Shown here piece by piece: positions 5,752-6,283 of a stretch of DNA of 6,283 bases; position 1 is the first letter of the stretch, and the number at the start of each line of letters is the position of its first letter. The position numbers and the translations under genes were made by a program. The notes under the pieces were generated by a model, which was not told the origin of the DNA, did not search any database, and saw only the letters and a list, made by a program, of their open reading frames with translations. The DNA is taken from assembly GCA_002427325.1 (NCBI GenBank), contig DIQS01000035.1:37929-44211 (forward strand). Direction: 5' to 3'. Source of the DNA: Cloacimonetes bacterium UBA5456 (GTDB taxonomy: Bacteria > Cloacimonadota > Cloacimonadia > Cloacimonadales > Cloacimonadaceae).

Positions 5752-6283
5752 CTAAACCGATTTACACCGAAAAAACTGAGTGTCAGGACTGCTACAAATG
5801 CGTTCGTGAATGCCCTGTCAAAGCCATCCGCGTAGTCGATGGCAGCGCACAGGTGATGCCCGAAGCGTGCATACTCTGCGGACGTTGCACCGAGGTCTGC
5901 CCTGTTGGAGCCAAGAAGATCCGCGACGATCTCTCTCTGGCGATGGACTTGCTCAAGAAAAAAGAGAAAGTCTATGTCTCATTAGCTCCTGCTTTCAGGA
6001 CGGAATTTGGCGGCATGAGCGAAGCTAAGCTCATCGGAGCAATCCAAAGTTTAGGCTTTGCCGGTGTATCGGAAACAGCATTGGGAGCGCAGGTGGTGTC
6101 ATCTGCCTGCGCTCAATTGCTCCGTGAGGGGGATCATTCGCTGATGATATCCTCAGCCTGTCCCAGCGTAATCCATCTCATTGAACAGTATTATCCGCAG
6201 CTGGTGCCCTTTATAACTCCGGTTTCCTCACCTCTGCAAGCTCATTGTAAGCTACTTAGAGAGGAATATGGCGCAGATATCGG
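5748..6283 (+). CDS. hydS: HydS-like putative sensory [FeFe]-hydrogenase, partial (5' part)
   Basis: The first 178 residues are present and the gene continues past the window. The N-terminus has two [4Fe-4S] motifs: C12/C15/C18/C22 and C41/C44/C47/C51. From about residue 74 the H-domain aligns with HydA: SLAPAFRTEFG corresponds to QIAPAVRVALG, and IEQYYPQL corresponds to AEHNYPQL. The first H-cluster motif reads SSACPSV (135-141) where HydA has TSCCPAW. The cluster ligand is kept (C138), but the proton-transfer Cys is Ala (A137) and the Trp is Val. The HydA N-terminal [2Fe-2S] and His-Cys3 domains are missing. These traits mark the putative sensory (group C/D) hydrogenases such as Thermotoga HydS, which are thought to sense H2 or redox state rather than turn it over quickly. 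The ATG overlaps the previous stop by 4 bases. The remaining H-cluster motifs, and any C-terminal PAS or signalling domain, lie outside the window. Confidence 0.85.
   Translation, partial: MTKPIYTEKTECQDCYKCVRECPVKAIRVVDGSAQVMPEACILCGRCTEVCPVGAKKIRDDLSLAMDLLKKKEKVYVSLAPAFRTEFGGMSEAKLIGAIQSLGFAGVSETALGAQVVSSACAQLLREGDHSLMISSACPSVIHLIEQYYPQLVPFITPVSSPLQAHCKLLREEYGADI

Noticed and set aside
5810..6028. Forward ORF of 72 codons inside the hydS region
   Set aside because: It is in a different frame from hydS, whose 4Fe-4S and H-domain motifs run uninterrupted from 5748 to the window end.
1..6283. CRISPR array, tRNA, rRNA or insertion sequence
   Set aside because: I saw no spaced direct repeats, no RNA gene signature, and no transposase or terminal repeats. 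Nearly all of the window from 396 on is coding.

Overview
This window carries most of an electron-bifurcating [FeFe]-hydrogenase operon, headed by its likely redox regulator and followed by a second, sensor-like [FeFe]-hydrogenase gene. All genes are on the + strand and tightly packed. Such a set (Rex, HydC, HydB, HydA, a stand-alone thioredoxin-like ferredoxin, a HydS-type protein) is typical of strictly anaerobic fermenters that dispose of NADH and reduced ferredoxin as H2. It resembles the Thermotoga hyd locus in content. The moderate GC content, AT-rich leader and good Shine-Dalgarno sites would fit Cloacimonadota, Thermotogota or Firmicutes-type anaerobes. The phylum cannot be settled from this window, and Cloacimonadota is only a guess.

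Layout: 1-114 holds undecided 3' ends or a very short ORF. 115-395 is an AT-rich leader with promoter-like elements and two inverted repeats just upstream of the rex start. 396-1034 is rex, the NADH/NAD+-sensing repressor. After a 77-base A-rich gap come hydC (1112-1612), hydB (1605-3494, overlapping hydC by 8 bases) and hydA (3509-5509). A small 80-residue 2Fe-2S protein (5509-5751) starts inside the hydA stop codon. A hydS-like gene starts inside the small gene's stop (5748) and runs off the window end.

How the genes work together: HydA (H-cluster), HydB (FMN/NADH site) and HydC (2Fe-2S) have every motif of the trimeric bifurcating hydrogenase, which couples H2 to both NAD+ and ferredoxin. 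Rex would sense NADH/NAD+ and control production of the NADH-consuming enzyme. The downstream HydS-like protein keeps two 4Fe-4S clusters and an H-cluster cysteine but has Ala where HydA has the proton-transfer Cys, a hallmark of putative H2-sensing hydrogenases. The operon would then contain one sensor for NADH and one for H2, the two species linked by the enzyme (inference). No maturation genes (hydE, hydF, hydG) lie in the window.

The core is a known system. The parts most worth a second look are the sensor-type paralogue, the tandem thioredoxin-like 2Fe-2S domains across the hydA/small-gene junction, and the two inverted repeats in the rex leader, neither of which matches the usual Rex box.
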